64,000 nt of DNA from an uncultured Caulobacteraceae bacterium (GTDB taxonomy: Bacteria; Pseudomonadota; Alphaproteobacteria; Caulobacterales; Caulobacteraceae). Every line of letters starts with the position of its first letter. Within the stretch, counting starts at the first letter, position 1. The notes beneath the pieces were generated by a model. The model did not search any database. It had not been told where the DNA came from and saw only the letters and a program-made list of their open reading frames with translations. Both the position numbers and the translations under genes were made by a program. The stretch spans positions 25,951-89,950 of the forward strand of contig CAIXWN010000168.1 of assembly GCA_903923135.1 (NCBI GenBank). The letters are read 5' to 3'. Positions 48,056 to 61,807 of the stretch are shown here, piece after piece.

Positions 48056-48073
48056 TGTCAAGTGCAATGGACG
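48056..48073. promoter_or_regulatory. PpsR/CrtJ-type operator 2 at bchF (TGT-N12-ACG)
   Basis: TGT at 48056-48058 and ACG at 48071-48073. It lies just upstream of the -35 box at 48084, so the repressor would sit beside rather than on the promoter, unlike at pucB and bchX. Confidence 0.6.
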
Positions 48074-48083
48074 TATAGCGCGC

Positions 48084-48112
48084 TTGACAACCCCTTCGGG
48101 GCGGCCATACGC
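48084..48112 (+). promoter_or_regulatory. bchF promoter candidate (TTGACA, weak -10)
   Basis: Consensus TTGACA at 48084-48089; a -10-like CATACG or ATACGC follows at 16-17 bp. Predicted transcript start is about 30 bp before the bchF ATG. It would drive the long bchF-hemA operon. Confidence 0.45.
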
Positions 48113-48149
48113 TCCCATTCTGCTGGGATCATGCCTTCGGAGAGGGGCC

Positions 48150-50152
<2,003 letters not shown>

Positions 50153-50156
50153 GATC

Positions 50157-51692
50157 ATGAAACTCACCGTCTGGACCTATGAAGGCCCCCCCCACGTCGG
50201 CGCGATGCGGATCGCCACGGCGATGAAGGGCGTCCACTATGTCCTGCACGCCCCTCAGGGCGACACCTACGCCGACCTGCTGTTCACCATGATCGAGCGG
50301 CGCAATCATCGGCCGCCGGTCACTTACACCACCTTCCAGGCCCGGGACCTCGGAGCGGACACGGCCGAACTGTTCAAGACCGCCGCCCGTGACGCCTTCG
50401 AACGCTACCGGCCCGAGGCCATGATCGTCGGAGCCTCCTGCACGGCCGAACTGATCCAGGATGATCCGGGTGGCCTGGCCAAGGCCATCGGCCTGTCGAT
50501 CCCGGTGCTGCCGCTCGATCTGCCCTCCTACCAGAAGAAAGAAAACTGGGGGGCGGCCGAGACCTTCTACCAACTGGTTCGCGCCCTGGTCGACCAGAGC
50601 GTCGATCGCCCGCCGAGGCTTGCGGGCGACCGACCGCGCTGCAACATCCTGGGGCCGACCGCCCTGGGCTTTCGCCATCGGGACGACCTACTTGAAGTCA
50701 AACGCCTTCTTCGGCGCCTCGGCGTCGACGTCAACGTCACCGCGCCCCTGGATGCGACGCCGGATGACCTGCGTCGGCTGTCCGCCGCCGACTTCAATGT
50801 CGTGCTTTACCCCGAGATCGCCGGCGCCGCCGCGGCCTGGCTGGAACGCACCGTCGGTCAGCCGGCTGTCCGCACCGTCCCCATCGGCGTCGGGGCGACG
50901 CGGGACTTCATCGAAGAGGTTGCCAGGGTCGCCGGCGTGGACCCCTCGTCGGCGCTTGAGGACTGCGCCACGCGCCTGCCCTGGTGGTCCCGTTCGGTGG
51001 ACTCCACCTATCTCACCGGCAAGCGCGTGTTCATCTTCGGCGACGCGACTCACGCCATCGCCGCGGCCCGGGTGGCTTCGGAGGAGCTTGGTTTCGAGGT
51101 TGTCGGTCTTGGAGCCTATAACCGGGAGTTCGCCCGCGAGGTCCGCGCCGCCGCCGAGAAACTTGGTCTGACGGCGCTGATCACGGACGACTACCTCGAG
51201 GTCGAGCGGGCAATCGCCGATCTCCAGCCCGAACTGGTCCTCGGTTCGCAGATGGAGCGGCACATCGCCAAGCGGCTGCGCATCCCCTGCGCGGTGATCT
51301 CGGCGCCGTCGCATGTTCAGGACTTTCCGGCCCGCTATTCACCCCAGATGGGGTTCGAGGGCGCGAACGTGCTTTTCGACACCTGGGTCCACCCCCTGGT
51401 GATGGGACTTGAGGAACATCTGCTGTCGATGTTCCGCGACGACTTCGAGTTCAACGACGAGGCCGGCCCGTCCCATCTGGGTCACGGCGCGCCACCGGCG
51501 TCGCCTGCGCCGGCCGCGCCGGTCACCTCGGCGCTCACCTGGTCCAGCGAGGCGCAGGCCGAACTGGCGAAAATTCCCTTCTTCGTGCGCGGCAAGGCGC
51601 GCCGCAACACCGAGGCGTTCGCCCAGGAGCGGGGGATCGATCAGATCCAGCTCGAGACTCTGTACGATGCACGCAGCCATTTCTCCCGCTGA
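50157..51692 (+). CDS. bchB: Light-independent protochlorophyllide reductase subunit B
   Basis: A 511-residue partner of BchN. The unusual Asp cluster ligand is present in [13 protein letters not shown] (residue 36), and a Cys in [16 protein letters not shown]. The C-terminal PCP-red domain is visible around [25 protein letters not shown]. Four bases separate it from bchN, and its end overlaps bchH by 26 bp. Confidence 0.95.
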   Translation: MKLTVWTYEGPPHVGAMRIATAMKGVHYVLHAPQGDTYADLLFTMIERRNHRPPVTYTTFQARDLGADTAELFKTAARDAFERYRPEAMIVGASCTAELIQDDPGGLAKAIGLSIPVLPLDLPSYQKKENWGAAETFYQLVRALVDQSVDRPPRLAGDRPRCNILGPTALGFRHRDDLLEVKRLLRRLGVDVNVTAPLDATPDDLRRLSAADFNVVLYPEIAGAAAAWLERTVGQPAVRTVPIGVGATRDFIEEVARVAGVDPSSALEDCATRLPWWSRSVDSTYLTGKRVFIFGDATHAIAAARVASEELGFEVVGLGAYNREFAREVRAAAEKLGLTALITDDYLEVERAIADLQPELVLGSQMERHIAKRLRIPCAVISAPSHVQDFPARYSPQMGFEGANVLFDTWVHPLVMGLEEHLLSMFRDDFEFNDEAGPSHLGHGAPPASPAPAAPVTSALTWSSEAQAELAKIPFFVRGKARRNTEAFAQERGIDQIQLETLYDARSHFSR

Positions 51693-54600
51693 GCCCCTGC
51701 CCGTCCTGACGGCCCCCGTCCGGGTGGTGATCATCACCCTGGACAAGCACCTCAACGCCCTGTTTCAGCGCGCGTCGGCGGACCTGGCGCGCGGCATTCC
51801 CGGTCTGAGCCTCGCCGTTCACGCCGCCACCGACTGGGCCGACGACCCCGACGCCCTGGCCGGTTGCCTGGCCGATATCGCCCAGGGTGACATTATTCTG
51901 GCCAGCCAGCTGTTCATGGAGGATCAGGTCCGGGCTGTTCTTCCCGCCCTGGAAGCCCGGCGGCCGCACTGCGACGCCATGCTGGGCGTCCTGTCGGCCG
52001 GCGAGATCGTCAGGCTGACCAAACTCGGCGGCCTGCGCATGGACGGCTCGGACAAGGGCCCCCTGGCGGCGCTGAAAAAGCTGCGCGGCTCCCGGACCAA
52101 GACGTCCTCGGGGTCGAGTCAGATGGCCGTCCTGCGGCGACTGCCCAAGCTGCTGCGCTTCATTCCGGGCGCCGCCCAGGACCTGCGGGCCTACTTCCTG
52201 ACCATGCAGTACTGGCTGTCCGGGTCGCAGGACAACATCTCGGCCATGGTGCGCTTCCTGGTTGGCCGCTACGCCGACGGCCCCCGTCGCGAGCTGCGCG
52301 GCCGAATCGACGCACCGGAGCCCAAGGACTACCCGGAAGTCGGACTGTATCACCCGGGCGTCCCGGGCCGCATCGTCGAACGCGTCGAGGCGCTCCCCCG
52401 GCTGAACACCGAGCCCCGGGGCGTCGTCGGCGTCCTGATACTCCGGTCCTACGTGCTCGCGGATGACGCAGGTCATTACGACGGGGTGATCCGGGCCATG
52501 GAGGCTCGCGGATTGCAAGTCATCCCCGCCTTCGCCAGCGGCCTGGACGGCCGGCCAGCGATCGAGCGCTATTTCATCCGGGATGGCCGGCCCTGCGTCG
52601 ACGCCGTGGTCTCGCTGGCCGGGTTCTCCCTCGTCGGCGGCCCCGCCTACAATGACGCCAGGGCCGCGGAGGACATGCTCGCGCGGCTGGACGTGCCCTA
52701 CATTTCCGGTCAGCCCCTCGAGTTCCAGACTCTCGAAGGGTGGGGCAGTTCGACCACCGGGCTCACCTCGGTCGAATCGACGATCATGGTGGCGATTCCC
52801 GAACTGGACGGAGCGATCGCGCCGATGGTGTTCGGCGGCCGCTCCGAAGGGGCAGGAAAGGCGTGCCAGGGCTGTGATCGTCACTGCGTGCACGCTGGCG
52901 GGACGGAAGCGCCACGAATGCTGTCCTGCCCCGACCGGGCCGACGCCCTGGCCGCCAGGGTCACCCGCCTCGTGGACCTGCGCCGGACGCCTCGGGCGGA
53001 GCGGAAGATCGCCGTGGTGTTGTTCAACTTCCCGCCCAACGCCGGGGCGGTGGGGTCCGCAGCCTATCTGTCGGTGTTCGCGTCCCTGTTCAATACGCTC
53101 AACGGGCTTCGCCAGGCCGGCTATGATGTCGAGGTTCCGGCCAGCGCCGACGACCTTCGCCGTCGCCTGCTCGAGGGCAATTCGGCCCGTTTCGGCACCG
53201 ACGCCAACGTGCATTGCCGCGTTCCGGCCGAGGAACACATCCGCCGCGAACGGTATCTGTCGGCCATCGAGGGCCAGTGGGGCGCGGCCCCTGGCCGGGT
53301 GCTAAGCGACGGCGGCTCGATCTTCATCCTCGGCGTTCAACTGGGCAATGTGTTCATCGGCCTGCAGCCCGGGTTCGGTTACGAGGGCGATCCCATGCGG
53401 CTGCTCTTCGAGCGGGGCTTCGCGCCGACCCACGCCTTCTCGGCGTTCTACCGTCATCTGCGCGAGGACTTCGGGGCGCACGCCGTCCTGCACTTCGGCA
53501 CCCATGGCGCCCTCGAATTCATGCCGGGCAAGCAGGTCGGTCTGTCAGGAGACTGCTGGCCTGAACGGCTGATCGGCGACCTGCCCAACTATTATCTCTA
53601 CGCGGCCAACAACCCCTCCGAAGGCGCTCTCGCCAAGAGGCGGTCGGGCGCGACCCTGATCAGCTATCTGACGCCGCCGGTTTCCCAGGCCGGACTCTAC
53701 AAGGGTCTCCTCGATCTGAAGGCCACCATCCAGCGCTGGCGGGCCGCCCCGCCCGAGGCGGAGACCGAACGCGCGTCCCTCGCCGAGGTCATCCGCGATC
53801 TGGCCGAAGCGCTGGACCTGCTCCCGGGTGCCAGCCGTGACAACGACTTCATCGAGGCGATCGCGGGCAAGGTAATCGAGGTTGAACAGACCCTCATTCC
53901 CAGCGGCCTGCACACGGTCGGCGAGGCCCTCTCGGCCGCGGAGCGGGTGGATCTTCTCTCCGCCATGGCCGACGCCGGCGAGGGGCCGCCCCTCTCGCGT
54001 GAGACCCTGACGGCGATCGTCGACGGGGCGCTCCCGGAAGAGGCCATCGTCCTGAGCGACTTGAAGCCGACCAAGGCGAACCTTGCCAGATTGACCGACC
54101 TCGCCTCTCACAATGCCCTGCTGGCGCGGGATCACGAGTTGGACGCCATCATCCGGGCCCTCGATGGCGGCTATATCCGCCCCGCGCCCGGGGGCGACCT
54201 CGTACGCACGCCGGCGGTCTTGCCCACGGGGCGCAATCTCAACGGCTTCGACCCCTTCCTCATCCCCAGCGCCTTCGCCGTGCGTGACGGCGCCCGCCAG
54301 GCGCAACTTCTGCTGGACCGGCATATGGCCGAGACCGGCTCCCTGCCGCAGTCCATCGCCCTGGTGCTGTGGGGATCGGATAATCTCAAAAGCGAGGGCG
54401 CGCCAATCGCCCAGGCCCTGACCTTGCTGGGCGCACGCCCGCGTTTCGACAGCTATGGCCGCCTGAGCGGGGCCGCCCTTATCCCCCTCTCTGAACTTGG
54501 CCGGCCCCGGGTCGACGTGGTGATGACGCTTTCGGGTATTTTCCGCGATCTTCTGGGACTGCAGACCCGAATGCTTGCCGAGGCGGCCTTCCTCGCCGCC

Positions 54601-55416
54601 AGCGCCGACGAGCCGCTGGAAATGAACTTCGTGCGCCGGCACGCCCTGGACTATCAGCGCGAGAAAGGTTGCGATCTGGAGACTGCGGCCCTGCGCGTGT
54701 TCTCCAACGCCGACGGAGCCTACGGCGCCAACGTCAATCAGTTGATCGATTCCGGCGCCTGGGCGGAGGAGGACGAACTGGCGGATGCCTATGAGGCCCG
54801 CAAGTGCTACGCCTTTGGCCGGTCCGGCAAGGCGGTGCGACAGTCCGCGGTCCTGCAGGACAGCCTAAAGCGCGTCGACCTCGCCTATCAGAACGTCGAA
54901 TCGGTCGAGCTTGGCGTCACCACCATCGACCACTATGTCGACACCCTCGGCGGGATCAGTCGGGCGGTAAAGCGCGCCAGGGGCGTCGAGGCTCCCGTCT
55001 ACATCGGCGATCAGACCACGGGCGAGGCCAAGGTGCGCACTCTGGCCGAGCAGGTTGCGCTGGAAACCCGCACACGGACCCTCAACCCACGCTGGTACGA
55101 GGGTCAGCTGAAGCACGGCTATGAGGGCGTGCGTCAGATCGAGGCCCAGGTGACCAACACCATGGGCTGGTCAGCCACGACCGGTCAGGTGGCCCCTTGG
55201 GTCTATCAGCAGATCAGCGAGACCTTCGTGCTCGACGAGGGCATGCGTCAGCGTCTGGCCGAGCTTAATCCCATCGCTGCCTCGCGCATGTCCAAGCGCC
55301 TGCTCGAGGCCTGCGACCGCAACTACTGGAAGCCCGACGACGAAACCCTGCAGGCCCTTCGCCAGGCCAGCGACGACCTCGAGGATCGACTCGAGGGCGT
55401 TCCGGCCGCGGCGTAA
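51667..55416 (+). CDS. bchH: Magnesium chelatase subunit H
   Basis: A 1249-residue porphyrin-binding subunit where Mg2+ is inserted into protoporphyrin IX. Typical blocks are [15 protein letters not shown] at the start, [22 protein letters not shown] (Cys-rich), [29 protein letters not shown] and [29 protein letters not shown]. The start at ATG 51667 lies within bchB, and translation is probably coupled. A single BchH is present; no second copy is in the window. Confidence 0.95.
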   Translation: MHAAISPAEPLPVLTAPVRVVIITLDKHLNALFQRASADLARGIPGLSLAVHAATDWADDPDALAGCLADIAQGDIILASQLFMEDQVRAVLPALEARRPHCDAMLGVLSAGEIVRLTKLGGLRMDGSDKGPLAALKKLRGSRTKTSSGSSQMAVLRRLPKLLRFIPGAAQDLRAYFLTMQYWLSGSQDNISAMVRFLVGRYADGPRRELRGRIDAPEPKDYPEVGLYHPGVPGRIVERVEALPRLNTEPRGVVGVLILRSYVLADDAGHYDGVIRAMEARGLQVIPAFASGLDGRPAIERYFIRDGRPCVDAVVSLAGFSLVGGPAYNDARAAEDMLARLDVPYISGQPLEFQTLEGWGSSTTGLTSVESTIMVAIPELDGAIAPMVFGGRSEGAGKACQGCDRHCVHAGGTEAPRMLSCPDRADALAARVTRLVDLRRTPRAERKIAVVLFNFPPNAGAVGSAAYLSVFASLFNTLNGLRQAGYDVEVPASADDLRRRLLEGNSARFGTDANVHCRVPAEEHIRRERYLSAIEGQWGAAPGRVLSDGGSIFILGVQLGNVFIGLQPGFGYEGDPMRLLFERGFAPTHAFSAFYRHLREDFGAHAVLHFGTHGALEFMPGKQVGLSGDCWPERLIGDLPNYYLYAANNPSEGALAKRRSGATLISYLTPPVSQAGLYKGLLDLKATIQRWRAAPPEAETERASLAEVIRDLAEALDLLPGASRDNDFIEAIAGKVIEVEQTLIPSGLHTVGEALSAAERVDLLSAMADAGEGPPLSRETLTAIVDGALPEEAIVLSDLKPTKANLARLTDLASHNALLARDHELDAIIRALDGGYIRPAPGGDLVRTPAVLPTGRNLNGFDPFLIPSAFAVRDGARQAQLLLDRHMAETGSLPQSIALVLWGSDNLKSEGAPIAQALTLLGARPRFDSYGRLSGAALIPLSELGRPRVDVVMTLSGIFRDLLGLQTRMLAEAAFLAASADEPLEMNFVRRHALDYQREKGCDLETAALRVFSNADGAYGANVNQLIDSGAWAEEDELADAYEARKCYAFGRSGKAVRQSAVLQDSLKRVDLAYQNVESVELGVTTIDHYVDTLGGISRAVKRARGVEAPVYIGDQTTGEAKVRTLAEQVALETRTRTLNPRWYEGQLKHGYEGVRQIEAQVTNTMGWSATTGQVAPWVYQQISETFVLDEGMRQRLAELNPIAASRMSKRLLEACDRNYWKPDDETLQALRQASDDLEDRLEGVPAAA

Positions 55417-56333
<917 letters not shown>

Positions 56334-56334
<1 letters not shown>

Positions 56335-57035
56335 TGAGCATCACCACCTACGACGAACGCCGCGGCCGGCTCGAGACCTATTTCAACAAGACGGCTGTTG
56401 ACGCCTGGGCCCAGCTGACCTCCAATTCGCCGGTCAGCCGGATTCGCGAAACCGTGCGTCAGGGCCGTGAGCAGATGCGTTCTGTGCTGCTGTCCTGGCT
56501 GCCGCAGGACTTGAGCCGTTCGGTGCTGCTCGACGCCGGCTGCGGCACGGGCGCCCTCTCGGTGGCCGCCGCCCGCCGCGGGGCCACGGTGGTGGCGGTG
56601 GACATCGCCGGAAACCTCGTCGAGCTGGCCCGGGAGCGCGCGCCTGACGATCTCGCGCCCGGCTCTATCGATTTCCGAGTGGGCGATATGCTCAGCGCCG
56701 AACACGGCGACTTCAGCCACGTGGCGGCGATGGATTCGCTGATTCACTACCCCGCCGCCGAGATACTGCGTGTGCTCGGCGCCCTGGCCGGCCGCACCAG
56801 CGGCTCGATCGTCTTCACCTTCGCGCCGAGCACGCCGCTGCTCACCCTGGCCCTGGCCGTGGGCCGTCTGTTTCCCCGCTCGGACCGGTCGCCGGCCATC
56901 GAGCCGGTCACCGAGGCTCGCCTGCGCAAGGCCCTTTCCGCCCGCGGCGAGTTCTCTGGCTGGCGGGTGGGCCGCACCGCGCGGGTGGCGCGCGGCTTCT
57001 ACACCTCCCACGCCATGGAGCTTGTCCGCGGGTGA
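56334..57035 (+). CDS. bchM: Magnesium-protoporphyrin IX methyltransferase
   Basis: A 233-residue SAM-dependent methyltransferase making Mg-protoporphyrin IX monomethyl ester. SAM motif I LLDAGCGTGALSVAAARRG is near residue 63; VVAVDIAGNLVELAR and MDSLIHYP follow. The ATG shares a base with the bchL stop (TAATG). Confidence 0.94.
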
Positions 57036-58495
57036 ACCGGAAGTCGCCACATCCGGACTGGTCCTGGCGCGCGGTCGGCTTGCGCTTCCTGCCGTTCGCC
57101 GATTCGGCGACACCCGAACTTCCCCTCGGCCGGCTCCTGCGCTTGTCGATGTTCCAGGTCACCGTGGGCATGGCGGCGGTCCTCCTTATCGGCACGCTGA
57201 ACCGGGTGATGATCGTCGAACTGGGCATACCCGCCTGGGTCGTGGCCACGATGATCTCGCTGCCCCTCGTCTTTGCGCCCCTGCGCATGGTTGTGGGTCA
57301 CCGGTCAGACACCCATCGGTCCGTCCTGGGCTGGAGGCGTGTGCCCTACATCTGGTTCGGCTCGATGCTGCAGTTCGGCGGTCTGGCGATCATGCCCTTC
57401 GCCCTGCTCCTGCTCTCCGGAGATTCGCACGGGCCGCCGATCATCGGCGAGGCCGGAGCGGCCCTCGCCTTCCTGCTCGCCGGCGCGGGACTGCACACTA
57501 CCCAGACGGCCGGCCTCGCCCTCGCCACCGATCTGGCGCCCTCGCACGTTCGCCCACGGGTGGTGGCGCTGCTGTGCATGATGCTGCTGGTGGGCACGGT
57601 GACCTCGGCGCTCCTGTTTGGTCTGCTGCTGTCGCCCTTTTCGGAACTCCGGCTCATTCAGGTGATTCAGGGCGCCGCAGCCCTCACGATGATTCTCAAC
57701 GGCGCGGCGCTCTGGAAGCAGGAGGCGCGCAACCCCAGCCGGGTGTCGGCCGTGCAACCGCCGTCCTTCCGAGAGGCCTGGAGCGCCTACGCCAGCACCG
57801 GACGCGCCGGGCGTCGGCTTCTGGCCATCGGCATGGGCACGGTGGCGTTCTCCATGCAGGACGTCCTGCTTGAGCCCTACGGCGGCAAGGTCCTGCACCT
57901 GTCGGTCAGCGCCACGACCAGTCTTACCGCGCTTCTCGCGGTCGGCGGCGGGGCCGGGCTGGGTCTGGCGGCGCGGTCGCTGAACCGCGGCGCGGACGCC
58001 TATCGTGTGGCCGGTTTCGGCGCGCTCGCCGGACTCATCGCCTTTTCCTCGGTCATCTTCGCCGCTCCGACAGGATCGCCGGCGCTGTTCGCCGTTGGCG
58101 TGGCCATGGTCGGGTTCGGGGCCGGACTTTTCGCCCATGGAACCCTCACCGCATCAATGGACATCGCGCAGGCCGACTCTACGGGGCTGGCTCTGGGCGC
58201 CTGGGGGTCGGTCCAGGCCCTCGCCGCCGGTCTGGCCATCGCCAGCGGCGGCCTGATCAGCGACACCTTCGGCGCCTTGGCGCACGCCGGTCAGCTGGGC
58301 CCGACGCTGGCGGGTCCGGCGACCGGTTACACCGTCGTCTATCTTATCGAGCTGGTGCTGCTTCTGCTCACGCTCGTCGCTATCGGCCCCCTGGCGGGGC
58401 AAGGGTCCCGTGCCGGGCCCCGTACCGCATCCCGGTTTTCGGGAATGACGGCGCAACCAACGGGTCCGGCTCCTTTAGGAGGTACACATGTATAA
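57032..58495 (+). CDS. lhaA: LhaA, LH1 assembly protein (BCH/PucC family MFS)
   Basis: A 487-residue, 12-helix protein placed between bchM and puhA, the standard lhaA position. RFLPFADSATPELPLGR, GTLNRVMIVELGIPAW, GWRRVPYIWFGS and DVLLEPYGGKVLHL are diagnostic and nearly shared with PucC at 19505. LhaA is required for LH1 assembly in Rhodobacter. The GTG start overlaps the bchM stop; its end overlaps the puhA start by 8 bp. Confidence 0.92.
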   Translation: MNRKSPHPDWSWRAVGLRFLPFADSATPELPLGRLLRLSMFQVTVGMAAVLLIGTLNRVMIVELGIPAWVVATMISLPLVFAPLRMVVGHRSDTHRSVLGWRRVPYIWFGSMLQFGGLAIMPFALLLLSGDSHGPPIIGEAGAALAFLLAGAGLHTTQTAGLALATDLAPSHVRPRVVALLCMMLLVGTVTSALLFGLLLSPFSELRLIQVIQGAAALTMILNGAALWKQEARNPSRVSAVQPPSFREAWSAYASTGRAGRRLLAIGMGTVAFSMQDVLLEPYGGKVLHLSVSATTSLTALLAVGGGAGLGLAARSLNRGADAYRVAGFGALAGLIAFSSVIFAAPTGSPALFAVGVAMVGFGAGLFAHGTLTASMDIAQADSTGLALGAWGSVQALAAGLAIASGGLISDTFGALAHAGQLGPTLAGPATGYTVVYLIELVLLLLTLVAIGPLAGQGSRAGPRTASRFSGMTAQPTGPAPLGGTHV

Positions 58496-59264
58496 CGCCT
58501 TCTTCTCTGGCACGTTTGACGTGGCGGAGTTCATAACCGAAGCCTTCGTCATCTTCTTCATCGGCCTGATTCTTTATCTCAGACGCGAGGATCGCCGTGA
58601 GGGGTACCCGCTTGAGGACGATATCAGCGGCCGACTCGCACCTGGCGGCTCCTTGTTTTTCGTCGCCACGCCCAAGACCTTCATTCTGCCGCTGGATAAG
58701 GGCACGGTGACCGTGCCCAACGACAGGCGGGACTCTCCGGACCTCAAGGCGCGCCGCACGGCGGTCGCCGATGGCTCGCCGCTTGAACCGACGGGCGATC
58801 CTCTGCTCGCCGGCATCGGTCCCGGATCCTACGCCCAGCGGGCCAAGAGACCGGACCTGCTTCGTCATGGCGGCACCAAGATCGCGCCGCTGCGCCTTTG
58901 CCCCGGCTTCTCTCTGGACGCCCGTGACCCGAAGGTGATCGGCGCGAAAGTGACTGGGGCCGACGGCGCAGTGGCCGGAACGGTCGTTGACGCCTGGATC
59001 GACCGGACCGAATTCCTCATCCGCTATCTTGAGATCGAGCTTCCCGGATCGGGCCGCCGAGTGCTGGCCCCCATGCCGTTGGCCCTGGTCAGGCGGGCCA
59101 AGGGCGACATCCACATCGACGCCCTGCTTGCGTCGCAGTTCGCCAATGTGCCGGCCCTGGGCAATCCGGACCAGATCACCCTGGACGAGGAGGAACGCGT
59201 GGCTGCCTACTTCGGCGGCGGCCTGCTTTACGCCACGCCCGATCGTACGGAGCCCTACCTGTGA
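58488..59264 (+). CDS. puhA: Photosynthetic reaction centre H subunit
   Basis: A 258-residue subunit with one N-terminal membrane helix (FVIFFIGLILYLRREDRREGYPLE) and a cytoplasmic beta-barrel (PRC) domain that caps the L/M subunits and shapes proton delivery to QB. KTFILPLDKGTV and AGTVVDAWIDR are PuhA blocks. AGGAGG lies 5 bases before the ATG. Confidence 0.95.
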   Translation: MYNAFFSGTFDVAEFITEAFVIFFIGLILYLRREDRREGYPLEDDISGRLAPGGSLFFVATPKTFILPLDKGTVTVPNDRRDSPDLKARRTAVADGSPLEPTGDPLLAGIGPGSYAQRAKRPDLLRHGGTKIAPLRLCPGFSLDARDPKVIGAKVTGADGAVAGTVVDAWIDRTEFLIRYLEIELPGSGRRVLAPMPLALVRRAKGDIHIDALLASQFANVPALGNPDQITLDEEERVAAYFGGGLLYATPDRTEPYL

Positions 59265-59923
59265 GTGAGTACGACTTCGAGCCGATCCGGGGTTTGCCGG
59301 GCGTTCCGCCGCCCGGCGAGGAAATCCTATGGCAGGGCGCGCCGGACTGGCGGTCCCTCGCCTGCCAGGCCTTTCATGTGCGCGCTGTGGCCGCCTATTT
59401 CGCCGCCATGCTGCTCTGGCGCATGGCCGGGGGGCTGTCTTCGGGGCAGCCCCCGCTGCAGGCGATCAGGGCTGCGATCCTGGTCACGCCCATTGCCCTC
59501 GTGGCGCTGGCCACTCTGACCTTTTTCGGCTGGCTCAACAGCCGCACCACAGTCTACACCATCACCAACCGCCGCGTGGTCATGCGGTTCGGCGCGGCCC
59601 TCACCAAGTCGATCAACATCCCCTTCACCATTATCGAGGGCGCGGCGCTGAAGGCCTACGGCACAGGGGTCGGCGACCTGGCCCTGACGCTCAAGGCTCC
59701 CAACAAGATCGCCTTCCTGCAGTTGTGGCCGCATGTCCGTCCGTGGCGGGTGGCCGCGCCGCAACCCACCCTGCGCGCCGTGCCAGGCGCCGCAGCCGTC
59801 GCCGATATTCTGGCGACGGCCATGCGCAGCCGGGTGGCGATTGAGATGGCGCCGGCGGATACGGCCGGCCGCGGTCAGAGCGCCAGCGGGCCGCTTCGCC
59901 CCGCCCAACCCCAGACCGCCTGA
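59261..59923 (+). CDS. puhB: PuhB, reaction centre assembly protein
   Basis: A 220-residue membrane protein with the bPH2-type region typical of PuhB (TVYTITNRRVVMRFGAAL, then TIIEGAALKAYG). About three helices. It starts EYDFEPIRGLPGVPPPGEEILWQG, a strong family marker. PuhB aids reaction centre assembly in Rhodobacter. GTG start overlaps puhA stop. Confidence 0.9.
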   Translation: MSEYDFEPIRGLPGVPPPGEEILWQGAPDWRSLACQAFHVRAVAAYFAAMLLWRMAGGLSSGQPPLQAIRAAILVTPIALVALATLTFFGWLNSRTTVYTITNRRVVMRFGAALTKSINIPFTIIEGAALKAYGTGVGDLALTLKAPNKIAFLQLWPHVRPWRVAAPQPTLRAVPGAAAVADILATAMRSRVAIEMAPADTAGRGQSASGPLRPAQPQTA

Positions 59924-59936
59924 GCGTGACAACCGG

Positions 59937-60404
59937 ATGAGCGAGATCGACACCCAGCCGTTCCCGAGAGGGGCCCTCATCGCCGCCGGCGCCGTCGTGG
60001 GCCTGTCGATTGTCGGCACGGCGCTCGTCAGGCTGGAGAGGCTCACGACGCCGCAACCGCCCGTCGCCGCGCTTTCGGGCGCGCCGGAGGCGTCGGTCGA
60101 CCTGCGCTTCGCGGACGAATCCGACGGCTCCGTTACCGTCACCGACAGCCGTACCGGCCTGCGGTTAGGGACACTGCCTGCCGGATCCGACGGTTTCATC
60201 CGCGGGGTCGTCCGGGGTCTGGCGCACGATCGGCTCACCCGTCATATCGGCTCGGAACCGCCCTTTCGCCTGACCCGCCGCCATCACAGCGATCTGTATC
60301 TCCAGGATACGGCGACCGGACGGCTGATCGACCTGCAGGCGTTCGGAAGCACCAACCGGGAGGCCTTCGGACGGTTCCTGCCCCCCTCGGGCGGCGCATC
60401 ATGA
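59937..60404 (+). CDS. puhC: PuhC, photosynthetic complex assembly protein
   Basis: A 155-residue protein with one N-terminal helix (GALIAAGAVVGLSIVGTALV) and a periplasmic domain: DLRFADESDGSVTVTD, GFIRGVVRGLAHDR and DLYLQDTATGRLIDLQAFG. These match PuhC, which shapes LH1 around the reaction centre. The ATG is 13 bp after puhB; the next gene starts with an ATGA overlap. Confidence 0.88.
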   Translation: MSEIDTQPFPRGALIAAGAVVGLSIVGTALVRLERLTTPQPPVAALSGAPEASVDLRFADESDGSVTVTDSRTGLRLGTLPAGSDGFIRGVVRGLAHDRLTRHIGSEPPFRLTRRHHSDLYLQDTATGRLIDLQAFGSTNREAFGRFLPPSGGAS

Positions 60405-60706
60405 TCCCGATTCCCTTCCTGGCCCGTCGCACCCAGACCACCCCGTGCACGATCGAGATCGAGCACACCGAGCGGAGTCTGCACGCGCATGTGGAACTGG
60501 ACGGCGCCATCGCCCTGCAGCCCGGCGACCGGGTGCGGGTTCACGGCGATCCCATCCGTGTTGTGTTCGGCGAGGCGCTGGTTCTGCGCCGCGATGCGAC
60601 TGTCGAACGGGCTGGCTGGCTGGAGCGCCAGTGGACGCGGCTCGCGGCCCGCTTCGCACTTTCCGAACTCTATGAAGTCAGTTTCACCCCAGGGAGGCTA
60701 AGGTGA
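60401..60706 (+). CDS. Conserved photosynthesis-cluster protein between puhC and acsF (101 aa)
   Basis: A 101-residue soluble-looking protein. It opens [24 protein letters not shown] and ends [13 protein letters not shown]; the middle reads [23 protein letters not shown], suggesting a small beta domain. From memory this small gene recurs at the same place in alphaproteobacterial photosynthesis clusters, but I know of no assigned function. Overlaps at both ends (ATGA with puhC, GTGA with acsF) show tight coupling. Confidence 0.75.
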   Translation: MIPIPFLARRTQTTPCTIEIEHTERSLHAHVELDGAIALQPGDRVRVHGDPIRVVFGEALVLRRDATVERAGWLERQWTRLAARFALSELYEVSFTPGRLR

Positions 60707-61794
60707 GCACCGAAACCCTTGAAAGACCCGTCACCCGGGCGACGGCGCAGAAGCCCGCCGTCGATACGATGAGCATCGCCCAGCAGGATACCGTTCTTAG
60801 CCCGCGCTTCTACACCACCGACTTCGACGCCATGGACCGCATCGACGTCACCCCGGTGCGGGCGGAGTGGGACGCCCTGCTCGCAGAGATGGCCAGCGAT
60901 CCCAACCGCAACCACTTCAAGCGCACGGAGGCCTTCGGAAACATACTCGATACGCTGGAACCGAAACTGCGCCAGGAGTTCATCGATTTCCTGGTCAGCT
61001 CCCTGACGGCCGAGTTCTCCGGCTGCGTCCTCTACGCCGAGATCGTCAAGCGGGTCAAAAATCCCGACATCAAGGCGCTCTTCAAATACATGAGCCGGGA
61101 TGAAGCCCGGCACGCCGGCTTCATCAACGAGTCTCTCAAGGATTTCGCCATTGGCGTCGACCTGGGTTTTCTGACCAAGACCAAGAAATACACCTTCTTC
61201 AGGCCGAAATTCATTTTCTATGCCGTCTATCTTTCGGAGAAGATCGGCTACTCCCGATATATCAGCATCTATCGGCAGCTGGAACGTCATCCCGAGCTGC
61301 GCTTCCATCCGATCTTCAACTGGTTCAAGGAGTGGTGCGCCGACGAATTCCGGCACGGCGAGGCCTTCGCCCTGTTGATGCGCGCCAATCCGGAACTTCT
61401 GCGCGGGGTTAACACTCTCTGGATCAAGTTTTTCCTGCTGTCGGTCTACGCGACCATGTATGTGCGCGATCATGATCGGCCGGCGTTCCATCAGGCCTTG
61501 GGGCTCGACCCGACGGCGTATGACTACCGCGTCTATCGGATCTGCTCGGAGATCTCCAAACAGGTGTTTCCCCTGACCCTCGACATCGACAACCCGAAAT
61601 TCCGCGCCGGTTTTGATCGCCTTTGGAAACTCAACCAGGCGATGGCCGCCGCCGACGCCCGCGGAGGGACGTGGTCGCGGGTGAGGAAGCTTGGTCTCAC
61701 ACTCCAGGCCGGCCTGACGTTCCTGGGCGTCTACCTGCTGCCAAGCGTTCGCAACGAGGCTCCCGCCAACGTGCGCCTCGCGCCGGCGTGGTGA
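60703..61794 (+). CDS. acsF: AcsF, aerobic Mg-protoporphyrin IX monomethyl ester oxidative cyclase
   Basis: A 363-residue diiron oxygenase forming ring E of (bacterio)chlorophyll with O2. Carboxylate/His ligands are seen in [20 protein letters not shown] and [10 protein letters not shown]. Its presence, without bchE in the window, marks an organism that makes pigment in air. GTG start overlaps the preceding stop. Confidence 0.95.
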   Translation: MSTETLERPVTRATAQKPAVDTMSIAQQDTVLSPRFYTTDFDAMDRIDVTPVRAEWDALLAEMASDPNRNHFKRTEAFGNILDTLEPKLRQEFIDFLVSSLTAEFSGCVLYAEIVKRVKNPDIKALFKYMSRDEARHAGFINESLKDFAIGVDLGFLTKTKKYTFFRPKFIFYAVYLSEKIGYSRYISIYRQLERHPELRFHPIFNWFKEWCADEFRHGEAFALLMRANPELLRGVNTLWIKFFLLSVYATMYVRDHDRPAFHQALGLDPTAYDYRVYRICSEISKQVFPLTLDIDNPKFRAGFDRLWKLNQAMAAADARGGTWSRVRKLGLTLQAGLTFLGVYLLPSVRNEAPANVRLAPAW

Positions 61795-61807
61795 GGAGCA
61801 CGCCCGG

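Larger units (their letters stand above)
47848..48149. other. aerR-bchF divergent regulatory region (302 bp)
   Basis: No gene seen. It contains two PpsR-type operators, a TTGACA promoter for bchF and an AT-richer block around 48000-48060. The promoter of aerR cannot be placed with confidence. Confidence 0.6.
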
